Positions 35,872 through 45,222 are shown, counted from the first letter of the stretch. The stretch: 64,000 bases of DNA from Ectobacillus polymachus (GCF_048159605.1 NZ_JBLREB010000002.1:496001-560000); one strand, 5' to 3'. Made by a program: numbers and translations. Notes: generated from the letters alone by a model not told the origin.

Positions 35872-37332
35872 TTATTTAAGGACTAAATCATTTTCTTTTT
35901 CACGAAGCTTTTTATCAAGTAATTCCTTGCCGGCAATACCAGGATGCGTCATTTCAAGTGGGTGTAAAATGATATCCAGCTCGCTATTGGTTAAAACACC
36001 TCTTTCAAGGACAATTTCTCTAACCGGTCTGTTTGAAATAATCGCTTCCCTTGCAATCGATGCGGCTGTTTCATAGCCGACATGTGGATTGATTGCTGTG
36101 ATTACACCCACACTATTATTCACGTAAGCTTCCAATCTTTCTTTGTTAGCTGTAATACCGCTTAAGCAATGGGTACGGAACACGGTAAAGACATTGGTCA
36201 TTACTTTAATAGATTGTAATAGATTGAAAGCGATGACAGGTTCCATAACATTGAGTTCAAACTGACCGGCCTCGGATGCCATGCTGATTGTCAGGTCATT
36301 CCCGGCTACCTGGAAAGCACTTTGATTTAGGACCTCTGCCATAACCGGGTTAACTTTTCCTGGCATTATAGATGAACCCGGTTGGCGCGGGGGAAGATTA
36401 ATTTCACCTAAACCACAGCGTGGACCAGAGGTCATCATCCGCAAATCATTGGCCACTTTTGACATGTTCAACATGCAGATTTTAAGGGCAGCTGATACTT
36501 CAATATAGCAGTCTGTATTTTGGGTGCCATCAACAAGGTCTTCTGATCCTTTTAATGGTAAGCCTGTTATTTTCGCTAAAAAATCAACTGCCTTTTTGAT
36601 ATATTCCGGTTCGGCGTTTAATCCTGTACCCACAGCTGTTGCCCCAATATTGACTTCATATAAATTATTGCGTGTTGCTTTAATCCGTTTAATATCTCTT
36701 CGCAACACACGTGCGTAAGCTTCAAATTCTTGGCTGAGAAGGATAGGTACAGCGTCCTGCAGATGAGTTCGCCCCATTTTAATCAGTCCATCAAACTCAT
36801 TTGCCTTTTTCATAAATTCTGAGTGAAGGTCTTCCATCACTTTAATTAACTTTTCTAAAGTCATGAGTGCAGACAAATGAATCGCTGTAGGAAAAGAGTC
36901 ATTTGTTGATTGTGCCATGTTAACATGGGAGTTTGGGCTTATGGCCTTATAATTTCCTTTTTGCTCGCCTATTATTTCAAGCGCACGGTTGGCAATAACT
37001 TCGTTGGTGTTCATGTTAATTGACGTCCCTGCACCGCCTTGAATTGGGTCTACGATGAATTGGTCATTTAGTTTTCCTTCGATTACTTCATCAGCGGCTG
37101 TCATAATAGCATTTGCTATTTTTTTATCCAATTGTCCAATTTCTGAATTGGCAAACGCAGCTGCTTTTTTCACCATTGTAAGCGCTTTAATTAAAGCTGA
37201 ATCTATTTTATATCCGGTGATTGGGAAATTCTCAACTGCACGCATTGTTTGCACACCAAAGTAGGCATCAGCCGGAACCTTTTTTTCTCCAAGAAAGTCT
37301 TTTTCAATACGGAAATTCTTTGAATCATTCAT
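35872..37332 (-). CDS. aspA: Aspartate ammonia-lyase (aspartase)
   Basis: 486 residues. Fumarase/aspartase superfamily, with the signature GSSIMPGKVNPV carrying the catalytic Ser and GRTHLQDAVP upstream. It cleaves L-aspartate to fumarate and ammonia. The start at 37332 has GGAGATGA upstream; an earlier in-frame TTG overlaps that site. It lies 73 bases after dcuB on the same strand with no hairpin between, so the two form an operon that imports a C4 acid and deaminates it, or exchanges fumarate/succinate for aspartate. Confidence 0.95.
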   Translation of the reverse strand: MNDSKNFRIEKDFLGEKKVPADAYFGVQTMRAVENFPITGYKIDSALIKALTMVKKAAAFANSEIGQLDKKIANAIMTAADEVIEGKLNDQFIVDPIQGGAGTSINMNTNEVIANRALEIIGEQKGNYKAISPNSHVNMAQSTNDSFPTAIHLSALMTLEKLIKVMEDLHSEFMKKANEFDGLIKMGRTHLQDAVPILLSQEFEAYARVLRRDIKRIKATRNNLYEVNIGATAVGTGLNAEPEYIKKAVDFLAKITGLPLKGSEDLVDGTQNTDCYIEVSAALKICMLNMSKVANDLRMMTSGPRCGLGEINLPPRQPGSSIMPGKVNPVMAEVLNQSAFQVAGNDLTISMASEAGQFELNVMEPVIAFNLLQSIKVMTNVFTVFRTHCLSGITANKERLEAYVNNSVGVITAINPHVGYETAASIAREAIISNRPVREIVLERGVLTNSELDIILHPLEMTHPGIAGKELLDKKLREKENDLVLK

Positions 37333-37405
37333 TCTAGTCATCTCCAATGTATTTTTTAAGATTTTTCTAAAAAGTAATCGATAGGATTGAGGAAGTAATT
37401 TTTCG

Positions 37406-38719
37406 TTATAAGATAATCATACTCAGGATCATACCAAGCCCTACGGAAACGATTGTAGCAATTAAGCCCGGTATCATGAAGCTGTGATTTAATATATATT
37501 TCCCAATTTTCGTTGTACCAGTTCTATCAAAGTTGATGGCTGCTACAACTGTTGGATAGTTTGGTATAAAGAAATATCCATTCACTGCCGGAAACATTGC
37601 AATTAACAAAGCCGGAGAAATTCCGAGTGTTATACCAAGAGGCATTAAAGTACGAACAGTTGCTGCCTGGCTGTATAACAGGATCGATAAAGCAAATAAA
37701 GCAACAGCAAATAACCACGGTGCTGCTGTAACTAAATCAGAAATAGAACCGGAAATTAATTTAAGATTTCCTTGGAAGAAAGTGTCTCCCATCCAAGCAA
37801 TACCAAAAATAGCTACAACAGCAGTTGCACCTGCTTTGAAGACACTGCCCGAAACAATTTCTTGTGCATCTGGTTTACAGAAAATAATAATAAGCGCGGC
37901 AATCGTTAACATGACAATTTCAATTGCAGCCGGCATGCTCAGCCTTGTAAAGGTTCCATTAATCGTCCAACCCGGGCGCAACGTTTCAAATGAGCCTAAT
38001 AAAACAACCAAAATTGTTGCTATAAGGAAGAGAACGACCGAGAATTTTGCTTTGCTAGATGCGATGAATTCTTTCTTATCTTTTTTAATCGGCTCTAAAC
38101 CTTCTTCTAAACGTTTTAGATAATCAGGATCCTCGTTTAACTCTTTTCCCATTTTGCTTGATACAAAAGCTGCAATCATACAGGCAATAAAAGTAGACGG
38201 AATACAGATTAATAGAATATCGAGCAAGTTGATTTTAAAACCAGATAAAAGTGAGAGTAAGGCAACAGTTGCTGCTGAAATCGGGCTTGCTGTTATGGCT
38301 TGTTGTGAGGCAATAACAGCGATGGCCATTGGCCTTTCCGGTCTCACACCGGATTCACGAGATACTTCCGCTATAACTGGTAAAACCGAATAGGCAACAT
38401 GGCCTGTTCCGGCACACAGTGTAAATAGATAAGTAACGATTGGGGCAATGAATGTGATCCTTTTTGGATTTTTCCTTAAAGCCCTTTCTGCTACATGAAC
38501 AAGGTAGTCCATGCCTCCGGCTGCTTGCAGAGATCCAGCCGCTGTCACGACAGCCAAAATCATCAGCATAACATCAATTGGTGCTGTAGTAGGTTGAAGT
38601 CTAAAGACAAAAACAAGAATAGCCAGCCCCACTCCGCCCATAACACCGAGACCGATACCGCCTAATCGCGCGCCGATGAATATGCATGCTAGAACAATTA
38701 AAAATTGTATCCAAAACAT
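37406..38719 (-). CDS. dcuB: DcuA/DcuB-type C4-dicarboxylate transporter
   Basis: 437 residues from ATG 38719, with AGGAGG 13 bases upstream; a TTG at 38743 precedes the ribosome site and is rejected. About 11 to 12 membrane segments, with family stretches FTLCAGTGHVAYSVLPVI and ASQQAITASPIS. These carriers exchange aspartate, fumarate, malate or succinate. Upstream stand phased repeats matching the GlnL-type site, so the divergent two-component system is the likely regulator. Confidence 0.92.
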   Translation of the reverse strand: MFWIQFLIVLACIFIGARLGGIGLGVMGGVGLAILVFVFRLQPTTAPIDVMLMILAVVTAAGSLQAAGGMDYLVHVAERALRKNPKRITFIAPIVTYLFTLCAGTGHVAYSVLPVIAEVSRESGVRPERPMAIAVIASQQAITASPISAATVALLSLLSGFKINLLDILLICIPSTFIACMIAAFVSSKMGKELNEDPDYLKRLEEGLEPIKKDKKEFIASSKAKFSVVLFLIATILVVLLGSFETLRPGWTINGTFTRLSMPAAIEIVMLTIAALIIIFCKPDAQEIVSGSVFKAGATAVVAIFGIAWMGDTFFQGNLKLISGSISDLVTAAPWLFAVALFALSILLYSQAATVRTLMPLGITLGISPALLIAMFPAVNGYFFIPNYPTVVAAINFDRTGTTKIGKYILNHSFMIPGLIATIVSVGLGMILSMIIL

Positions 38720-38900
38720 AGTAATTGCCTTACCTCCTAACAATTGGAATGTTCAATAACTAATCTTTGCTTTTACCCGAAATGAATCTTGATGTTTTCC
38801 TTTACCCCCGTAAGTAATTGTGAAAAAATAAAGCCTTTTGTTGACCCATCCTTTTAAGTTGGAACATTTCTTTGTTCAATAAGAGCATGTTTGACAATCT

Positions 38901-38926
38901 ACATAAATCTACATAAATCTACAAAA
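38901..38926 (-). promoter_or_regulatory. GlnL-type operator, three 10-bp phased repeats
   Basis: On the minus strand the sites read TTTTGT, TTATGT and TTATGT (plus-strand 38921-38926, 38911-38916, 38901-38906), each followed by the same four bases AGAT. I recall TTTTGT-N4-TTTTGT as the B. subtilis GlnL binding motif. The array is about 180 bases before dcuB and 115 before the kinase gene, between divergent genes, next to a GlnL homologue. Confidence 0.65.
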
Positions 38927-39040
38927 CCAATAGGAAGTGTAATAAATTTGTCGTTTTTCATCATTCAAATACAAAATGTTTTATATTAATTTGTATTAAG
39001 ATGTAGAAGTGAAACACTCTCTAAAATGGAAGTGGTCCTT

Positions 39041-40312
39041 ATGTGCGATAAATTATTGACCTACTTATTTATGATCATTACAGTTCCTATTGCTGGGGAA
39101 TTAAAATTCTATCCATTTGATGGTTCTGACATTAGAGTAAGCTTGGGAACACCCGTCTTTTTCTTTATTTTGTTATGGTTACGCAAAATCCATCCTGTAA
39201 TTGCCGGCTGTTTAACCGGAATTGCAGTTGTGGTCTTTCGGATATTTCTTGACAGTATTCAGGTTCATTCATTCACCATCCAGAACGATATTTGGTTAAA
39301 TTTTCCTGCATTCTTTTATTACTTAACATTCGCTTCGCTCTTTTATATTTTCAAAATCAATAGTTTGAATGAACGTCCATTTCTCATTGGATGGTACGGC
39401 GTCCTGATAGAAATTATCTCCAGTTTAGTTGAAATTTCTATACGTTTTTCCATCGCCCATGTACGAATTACTATCCATACTTTTATTCTCATTGCAGGGA
39501 TAGCTGTTATCCGAAGTTTCTTTGTCCTCGGCTTTTTTAATATTCTTATATTGAGAGAGACAAGACTTGAGAAAGTACACATTCAAGAACGGACGGAGCA
39601 GATTTTACTATTAATTTCAAATTTGTATGTAGAAATGTTTCAATTGAAAAAGTCCACTATGAATGCTGAGGAATTGACAAGTGCCTGCTATGTGCTTTAT
39701 CGGGATTTAAAAAGGCGGGAGAATCACGAACAGGCAAAAGTAGCTCTTAAAATTGCAGGGGATTTGCATGAAATCAAAAAAGATAATCAGCGTATTTATG
39801 CAGGATTATCAAAGCTAATGATTAAAGAAAACTTAGATGATTTCATGAACATTGAAGAAGTCATCGACATCATAATTCGTGCAAATAAAAGTTACGGAGA
39901 GATGCTCGGTAAAACGATTCATTATCAGGTAAACATCTTGGGTGTACATCCGCAATACCTAACGTTTTTCCTCTTTTCTCTAATAAATAATCTTGTAGCT
40001 AATGCTGTCGAAGCCATTCATATGGAGGGGAGGATTAGGTTAACAGTTGAGAGAATTGTTGACATGGTCAAAATAAAGATAAATGATAATGGCTGCGGAA
40101 TTTCCCCGAAAAACAAACCTTTTATTTTTGAACCTGGTTTTACGACAAAGTTTGACCAAATTGGAGTTGCTTCAAATGGAATCGGATTATCTTATATCAA
40201 AAGTGTCATTGAAAATATTGGTGGAGAAATGATACTCGTAGATTCAACTCATACAGAAGGAACTACCTTTGAAATGCTCCTTCCGGTAGCAAGCTTAATT
40301 GATAAAGGATGA
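39041..40312 (+). CDS. GlnK-like membrane sensor histidine kinase
   Basis: 423 residues from ATG 39041 (a weak GGAAGTGG site; ATG 39026 is possible). Five to six hydrophobic segments fill residues 1-175. A helical region with the likely phospho-acceptor in AGDLHEIKKDN near 245 and a HATPase_c domain follow (NLVANAVEAI, DNGCGISPKNKPFIFEPGFTTK, GIGLSYIKSVIENIGG). No PAS or large extracellular domain of DcuS type, so it resembles B. subtilis GlnK (YcbA). The signal is probably an amino acid or C4 acid. Confidence 0.85.
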   Translation: MCDKLLTYLFMIITVPIAGELKFYPFDGSDIRVSLGTPVFFFILLWLRKIHPVIAGCLTGIAVVVFRIFLDSIQVHSFTIQNDIWLNFPAFFYYLTFASLFYIFKINSLNERPFLIGWYGVLIEIISSLVEISIRFSIAHVRITIHTFILIAGIAVIRSFFVLGFFNILILRETRLEKVHIQERTEQILLLISNLYVEMFQLKKSTMNAEELTSACYVLYRDLKRRENHEQAKVALKIAGDLHEIKKDNQRIYAGLSKLMIKENLDDFMNIEEVIDIIIRANKSYGEMLGKTIHYQVNILGVHPQYLTFFLFSLINNLVANAVEAIHMEGRIRLTVERIVDMVKIKINDNGCGISPKNKPFIFEPGFTTKFDQIGVASNGIGLSYIKSVIENIGGEMILVDSTHTEGTTFEMLLPVASLIDKG

Positions 40313-40318
40313 TAAATA

Positions 40319-41239
40319 GTGAATTTTTTTATTGTAGATGATTCCGCGATTATTATTGAAATGCTTTCAAATATCATTGAAGAAGATGGATTCGGGACTA
40401 CGGTAGGTGAAGCAGAGGACGGCTCAGAAGTCTATCCTGATATTCTTGCTAAACTGGAAGTTGATGTCCTGCTCATTGACTTGCTCATGCCCAATCGCGA
40501 TGGAATTGAGACAATCAGGGAAATAGCCCCTTTCTTTAATGGAAAAATCATTATGCTCTCACAAGTCGAAACAAAGGATATGATTAGTGAAGCCTACTCG
40601 CTTGGAGTAGAATATTATATCACAAAACCAATTAACCGTCTTGAAGTTGTGAGTATCCTTAAGAAAGTAAGTAACCATCTGTTGCTGGAAAAATCACTCC
40701 ATGACATTCAAAATTCATTAAGCTTTTTAAGTAATCATACTCAAAACAATTTACCTAAAATCGTTTATCAGAACAAAGTAAATCCGATTATATCTTCCGG
40801 AAAAAGTATTTTGCTGAAACTTGGGGTTATTAGTAACAGCGGGACAAAAGATTTACTTGATTTATTAGAAGTATTAAATCAATTAGAAAATGAAGGAATA
40901 CGTGAAATGCCACCTTTAAGGGATTTGTATGAGATGGTTGCTGAAAAACGACTTGGCAGTACCGTTTCACAAAATGAAATAAGAAAAGAAATAAAGTCAA
41001 GTGAACAACGGGTACGAAGAACCATCTATCAAGCGCTTGAGAATATCGCTTCACTTGGGTTAACTGACTTTGCAAACCCAACATTTGAAAATTATTCATC
41101 GGAGCTTTTTGATTACAGTCAAATAAGAATGAAAATGCTTGAGTTGGAAAGAAAAACGAACAATAACCCCAGTTCCATACGGATCAACATCAAAAAATTC
41201 ATAAAAGCGTTATTTATGGAAGCAAAAGAAAACGAATAA
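40319..41239 (+). CDS. GlnL/YcbB-type response regulator
   Basis: 306 residues from GTG, six bases after the kinase stop, with AAAGGATGA as site. An N-terminal receiver domain (FIVDDSA; phospho-Asp in LLIDLLMPNRDG near 55; YYITKP near 100) is joined to a YcbB-type DNA-binding domain (about 150-300, KEIKSSEQRVRRTIYQALENIASLGLTDFANP). That output domain is specific to GlnL-like regulators. In B. subtilis GlnL activates glutaminase/glutamine uptake genes; here the adjacent targets are more likely dcuB-aspA. Confidence 0.88.
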   Translation: MNFFIVDDSAIIIEMLSNIIEEDGFGTTVGEAEDGSEVYPDILAKLEVDVLLIDLLMPNRDGIETIREIAPFFNGKIIMLSQVETKDMISEAYSLGVEYYITKPINRLEVVSILKKVSNHLLLEKSLHDIQNSLSFLSNHTQNNLPKIVYQNKVNPIISSGKSILLKLGVISNSGTKDLLDLLEVLNQLENEGIREMPPLRDLYEMVAEKRLGSTVSQNEIRKEIKSSEQRVRRTIYQALENIASLGLTDFANPTFENYSSELFDYSQIRMKMLELERKTNNNPSSIRINIKKFIKALFMEAKENE

Positions 41240-41300
41240 ACCTGTTTTTGCTGTTTCCCTATATTTATTAAATATCCTCCAATGCAATAGTAAGCTTCTG

Positions 41301-42608
41301 TTAGCCATTGTTTTGATTGATACGAGACCAGATAACAACAGGGATAAGCAGTAGTGAAAGGATGCCTCCGCAAAGTGAGAGCATAGCGTAACTCGATTGT
41401 GCTACAACCATCCCAGAAAGAGCTCCTCCAGATGCTCCAGCCAAAGCTATTAAAACATCAACCGTTCCCTGCATTTTTGCACGGGTGGATGGGTGAGTGG
41501 AATCAACGATGAGTGCTGTACCACTAATTAAGCCAAAGTTCCAGCCAAGCCCAAGTAAAGCAAGGGCGATCATGAGTACTAGCATGGAATCGGCTGGTGC
41601 AAAAGCAGCCAGAATACCTGCAGCTAGTAGAGTGAAACCGGAGGCGATTGCCATTGTAGTTCGCCCAACCTTGTCAACAAGTACTCCAGTTATAAGGGAT
41701 GGAAGGTACATGGCCCCGACATGGATACCAATTACCATTCCTACCTCACTCAAGTTATGCCCGTGATGCTTCATGTGTATGGGTGTCATTGTCATAATTG
41801 CAATCATGACAACTTGAGTTAAGATCATGAGTGTGGCACCCACAATTATTCCTCGGTTGTTTATTGCCGGTGTTTTGGAATTCGTGTCTAAAATGTTACT
41901 CTTATCCGCTTTCTGCACCTTTGCAATGGCTTTTGCAACGATAAGAGGGTCATGACGAAGGAAAGTGAAAAGTACCAAACCTGCAAGGATGTAGGACGCA
42001 GTTGCTAGAATAAATGGACCGGCTAGAGCAGGGACACCAATTGACATAGCAAATCGGCCCATTACATCAACCAAGTTTGGCCCCGCAACAGCACCGAATG
42101 TGGTTGATACCATTGCGATACTGATTGCTGTTGCACGCTGCGATGAATTTGCTAAGTCGGTACCTGCATAGCGTGCTTGTAAATTTGTAGCAGTTCCAGC
42201 ACCATAGATTAGTAGGGAAGCAAAAAGTAATACGATATTATTGGTTAATGCTGAAACTACTACGCCAATCGCGCCAATACCACCTGCAAAGAATCCTGTA
42301 GCTAGTCCTACGCGGCGCCCAAAACGTTGAGAGAGTCGCCCTACAACTAACGCAGCTCCAGCAGAACCAAGAGTAAACAGTGCGACTGGAACTCCCGCAA
42401 AACTATCTGTTCCTAGCATCTGCTGAGCGAGCAGTGCTCCAACTGTAATACCTGCTGCAAGTCCTGCCCCTCCAAAAATTTGTGAAATAACAACGATGAA
42501 CAACGTCCGTCGATATAGCTGTCGTTGTTTTTCTGGAGAATCAATGTAGCTTTGTAACCAAGTCGGTTGATTTGATTCATCAGATTTAGACACCATTTCT
42601 GTTATCAT
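41301..42608 (-). CDS. Major facilitator superfamily transporter
   Basis: 435 residues with AGGAGGACAT upstream. About 12 membrane segments in two halves; the A motif GRLSQRFGRRVG lies between segments 2 and 3 and a related GVLVDKVGRTTM in the second half. Drug- or metabolite-efflux type; the substrate cannot be read from sequence. Faces the response-regulator gene tail to tail with 61 bases between. A fragment of another reading frame lies just upstream. Confidence 0.85.
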   Translation of the reverse strand: MITEMVSKSDESNQPTWLQSYIDSPEKQRQLYRRTLFIVVISQIFGGAGLAAGITVGALLAQQMLGTDSFAGVPVALFTLGSAGAALVVGRLSQRFGRRVGLATGFFAGGIGAIGVVVSALTNNIVLLFASLLIYGAGTATNLQARYAGTDLANSSQRATAISIAMVSTTFGAVAGPNLVDVMGRFAMSIGVPALAGPFILATASYILAGLVLFTFLRHDPLIVAKAIAKVQKADKSNILDTNSKTPAINNRGIIVGATLMILTQVVMIAIMTMTPIHMKHHGHNLSEVGMVIGIHVGAMYLPSLITGVLVDKVGRTTMAIASGFTLLAAGILAAFAPADSMLVLMIALALLGLGWNFGLISGTALIVDSTHPSTRAKMQGTVDVLIALAGASGGALSGMVVAQSSYAMLSLCGGILSLLLIPVVIWSRINQNNG

Positions 42609-42684
42609 TATGTCCTCCTAAATAATTTTAACTTTATTAAAAAGTGACTGTTTTTTCCCCATTCTACTAAGTTAAGACAATCAT

Positions 42685-42787
42685 TCATTGTAGAAATCGG
42701 GCAGGCTCCAAATTCATCCATCTTTCTTGATTTAATACATGTTCCGCACCTTGTAACTCTTCAAACTTTTTCATCTCATCAACAACT
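42685..42787 (-). pseudogene. C-terminal fragment of an unidentified gene
   Basis: A minus-strand frame reads VVDEMKKFEELQGAEHVLNQ then RWMNLEPARFLQ and stop; a stop also lies just before it. The composition is protein-like and resembles the helical tail of MerR-type regulators that often accompany drug transporters, but I cannot assign it. The rest of 42609-43273 shows no gene apart from one arm of an inverted repeat at 42951. Confidence 0.35.
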
Positions 42788-42950
42788 TATATTTCGGGTG
42801 CTGAATAGTTTCACATTCAACGGCTTCGCCCATTAGAATAGGTATATTGTAAATTCTTTATATCTTAAGGTCAATTGAATTGTCTGATTATTAAATAAAA
42901 TTCGTGTAGTTCAATAAAAACTCCATAAACGGATAAAGAATCGGAATGGT

Positions 42951-42985
42951 ACGGGGTACATGTAGAAACAAAAAACGAGAGCAAA
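42951..42985. repeat. Inverted repeat arm, left copy
   Basis: ACGGGGTACATGT followed after six bases by AAAAAACGAGAGCAAA. The reverse complement of the right copy (43601-43632) has ACGGGGAACATGT and AAAAAACGAGAGCAAA in the same order. The two arms flank about 0.6 kb containing one small gene. Confidence 0.7.
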
Positions 42986-43273
42986 TTGTTGAATTTTTAT
43001 CAACAGTATATGTAAAGGATAATATACTTCAGGAAAACGATAAAAAAACTTCATAGTCCTAATAATTTGTAAGTTTCGTTATTAATAAGGATATAGATTC
43101 TTGTTATTTTTCAAAGGGAGTTGTGATTTTGTCAACATTATCTCAACGGACTTGCACTCATCTCAATATTTCATCATAACCTGTTGTATAAATAATAAAA
43201 GAATATTTCAGGATTGTATCCTACATCTTAGGGATACGAGTATAGAATTACTTTCAGAAGAGGTGAAGGAGTC

Positions 43274-43534
43274 ATGTATTACTATTGTACTGTATGTTCA
43301 AATCTGCATAATGAAGAAAATATCCCTGGAAAGGTTTTTGAAAAAGGATTTTATATAGAGCCAGGAACTGGAGCAAGGATTCATCTAGGTACGTGTGACA
43401 TATGTGATATGGAAGTTAAGGGAGAAAATATGCAACAATCAACTGAATGTAATATCCATAACTTGAATATTACTAACTGGTTAGCTGTTCATGATTATAT
43501 TAATTCCTACTGTCTACCTAAATCATATTTATGA
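43274..43534 (+). CDS. Small protein with two CxxC pairs, hypothetical
   Basis: 86 residues with GAGGTGAAGGAG just before the ATG. CTVC (Cys 5 and 8) and CDIC (Cys 41 and 44) could form a four-Cys zinc ribbon. No membrane segment or signal peptide. I do not recognise the family. It is isolated, flanked by the inverted repeat arms, and ends about 45 bases before a strong terminator, so it is probably expressed alone. Confidence 0.55.
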   Translation: MYYYCTVCSNLHNEENIPGKVFEKGFYIEPGTGARIHLGTCDICDMEVKGENMQQSTECNIHNLNITNWLAVHDYINSYCLPKSYL

Positions 43535-43580
43535 AAATTTGACTCAGGGTTATTCAGAGAAGTGAATGCGTAGAAATAAC

Positions 43581-43617
43581 AAAACGAGAGCAAAGGTCGC
43601 TTTTGCTCTCGTTTTTT
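43581..43617 (+). terminator. Terminator downstream of the small CxxC gene
   Basis: AAAACGAGAGCAAA and TTTTGCTCTCGTTTT form a long stem with T6. It is symmetric enough to serve the minus-strand gene beyond it as well. Confidence 0.85.
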
Positions 43618-43632
43618 GCACATGTTCCCCGT
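43601..43632. repeat. Inverted repeat arm, right copy
   Basis: TTTGCTCTCGTTTTTT then ACATGTTCCCCGT: the inverted form of 42951-42985. One half doubles as the terminator stem. Confidence 0.7.
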
Positions 43633-43654
43633 GAAACGTTGTATATATGAGGGA

Positions 43655-44944
43655 TTAAACTTGCTTATTTACGATCAGGCGCAACAATTCAAATAGCAAG
43701 AAATTCAAGAACATCCACACCCCGCCATATACATATCCACCCGCGATATCACTTGGAAGGGAAGGAGTAAGGGCAATGTTTGCAATTGCTTCACATAGTA
43801 AAAGCAGGATACCTAGAATAGGGAGACCAACTTGTATATACATATTCTTCAGATGACGTACCGTTAGAAATGAGCAGGTGCCATATATAATGATCGTGAT
43901 GGTTGCCTTTTCATCTGGAAAAGTAGCAGAACGAGCCGCTGCGTCTCTTCCGAGAAAATGAAAATAGTGTAGCCCGTGTAAGATAGCATCATGATAAACA
44001 GATGCTCCCAATAGAGTAACAACGAGTAAAAGACCTTCAAGCCATCGATTCTTTCCTTTTCTCCAAATGGTTAAAATCGTAATTATAATTAGAATGCTAA
44101 ATGCGATAGGAGACTGCAACATTAGGATTTTACTCATGATGCTTGTCCATCCTGTTGGAAATACAGTATGGACAATATAGGTTGTAACCTCATTAAACTG
44201 AGGAAAATCGTTATATAAATAATCCTGTGCAAGTCCCAACATTAAGGTGATCATTCCTAGTAAGACCAGTGTAAGACTGATAAGGAACACTTCCGTTGCT
44301 TGGATGGTTCGAAAGTAAGAAATGAGCCGATTAAGCTGTCGTACGAAAAAGGCTTTGATTTGGTTTCTGTAAAATTTGTAAGCTAGTAACCCGCCGATAA
44401 CGATAGCGAGTGCAAGGACAATGTAGATGAGATATTGTCCGGCCAATTTATGAAAATCCTGCCAGCGTGGTCCTAAAATTTTCCCAAGTGTGATAAAGCT
44501 AATTGCCCATAAGCTTGCTCCTATATATGCCGGAACAAGAAAGGTTCGAAACGGCATTCTCGAAATGCCGGATACGTATCCTGTGAAGTGCCGAACCCCA
44601 GTAATAAAATAAGCAAATACCAACAATTTACTGCCTGATCGTTCCATCCAGGCGGCTACTTTTTGGTAGTTCTTAGGTCCAAGGTGAATATACTTTCCAT
44701 ACTTCTCGATCAGTTTATAGCCTCCTAGCCTTCCTATCCAGTATGTGACTGTAATTCCGACTCCTCCAGCAGCAATAGCTGTCAGAATGGCCAAAGTGTA
44801 GTTCATTTTTCCTTGAAATACGAAGTAGCCGGCAAAACTCATAAAGAATTCAGCCGAAATCGGAATCGCAAGCAGTTCAATCAAAATAACAATGAATAAA
44901 ATTATATAGCTGTGCTGCTCAAATAATGAAATAAAATGTGCCAT
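43655..44944 (-). CDS. DedA-PAP2 fusion membrane protein with altered PAP2 site
   Basis: 429 residues from ATG 44944 (AGGAGAAATG upstream; an earlier ATG lacks a site). Residues 1-200 are a DedA/SNARE-associated domain (lipid scramblase-like; ITGVRHFTGYVSGISRMPF). Residues 215-425 are shaped like PAP2 with five to six helices. The PAP2 catalytic motifs are not standard: SATFPDEKA stands where PSGH should be, and TPSLPSDIAGG where SRxxxxxHxxSD should be. The two catalytic His are therefore missing and phosphatase activity is doubtful. Confidence 0.85.
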   Translation of the reverse strand: MAHFISLFEQHSYIILFIVILIELLAIPISAEFFMSFAGYFVFQGKMNYTLAILTAIAAGGVGITVTYWIGRLGGYKLIEKYGKYIHLGPKNYQKVAAWMERSGSKLLVFAYFITGVRHFTGYVSGISRMPFRTFLVPAYIGASLWAISFITLGKILGPRWQDFHKLAGQYLIYIVLALAIVIGGLLAYKFYRNQIKAFFVRQLNRLISYFRTIQATEVFLISLTLVLLGMITLMLGLAQDYLYNDFPQFNEVTTYIVHTVFPTGWTSIMSKILMLQSPIAFSILIIITILTIWRKGKNRWLEGLLLVVTLLGASVYHDAILHGLHYFHFLGRDAAARSATFPDEKATITIIIYGTCSFLTVRHLKNMYIQVGLPILGILLLLCEAIANIALTPSLPSDIAGGYVYGGVWMFLNFLLFELLRLIVNKQV

Positions 44945-45190
44945 GTCATTTCTCCTAGCCTTATTCTTTTTCATTTTTATTTTTTGGTAGAGGCTTTGGT
45001 TACTATTCGTTTTTTATCTTCATTTATACTCCAATATAGCACTAAACTCACGTTATTTATTCTTTTTTAACTTCATTTTTAACATATTTTTGAAAGAAGT
45101 CTTGAAATATTTCCATAGAAAATGATTGAGGGAGAGAGGCGATGAGGTATTCATAATACTATGCAGGGGTATCGTCAATCATATAAAATG

Positions 45191-45222
45191 AAAATGGAAG
45201 CCCCTTATCGGGCTTCCATTTT
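45191..45222 (-). terminator. Terminator of the amino acid permease
   Basis: AAAATGGAAGCCC and GGGCTTCCATTTT, a perfect 13-bp stem overlapping the permease stop codon; minus-strand continuation is CATTTT. Confidence 0.75.

Noticed and set aside
38744..39040. Sigma-54 promoter for dcuB or the kinase
   Set aside because: The best candidate (TTGGAAC...TTTGTT) lacks the GC at -12 and lies on the wrong side; I do not support it.
43101..43358. 85-codon frame upstream of the CxxC gene
   Set aside because: It overlaps the better-supported gene at 43274, has poor composition and a weak start.
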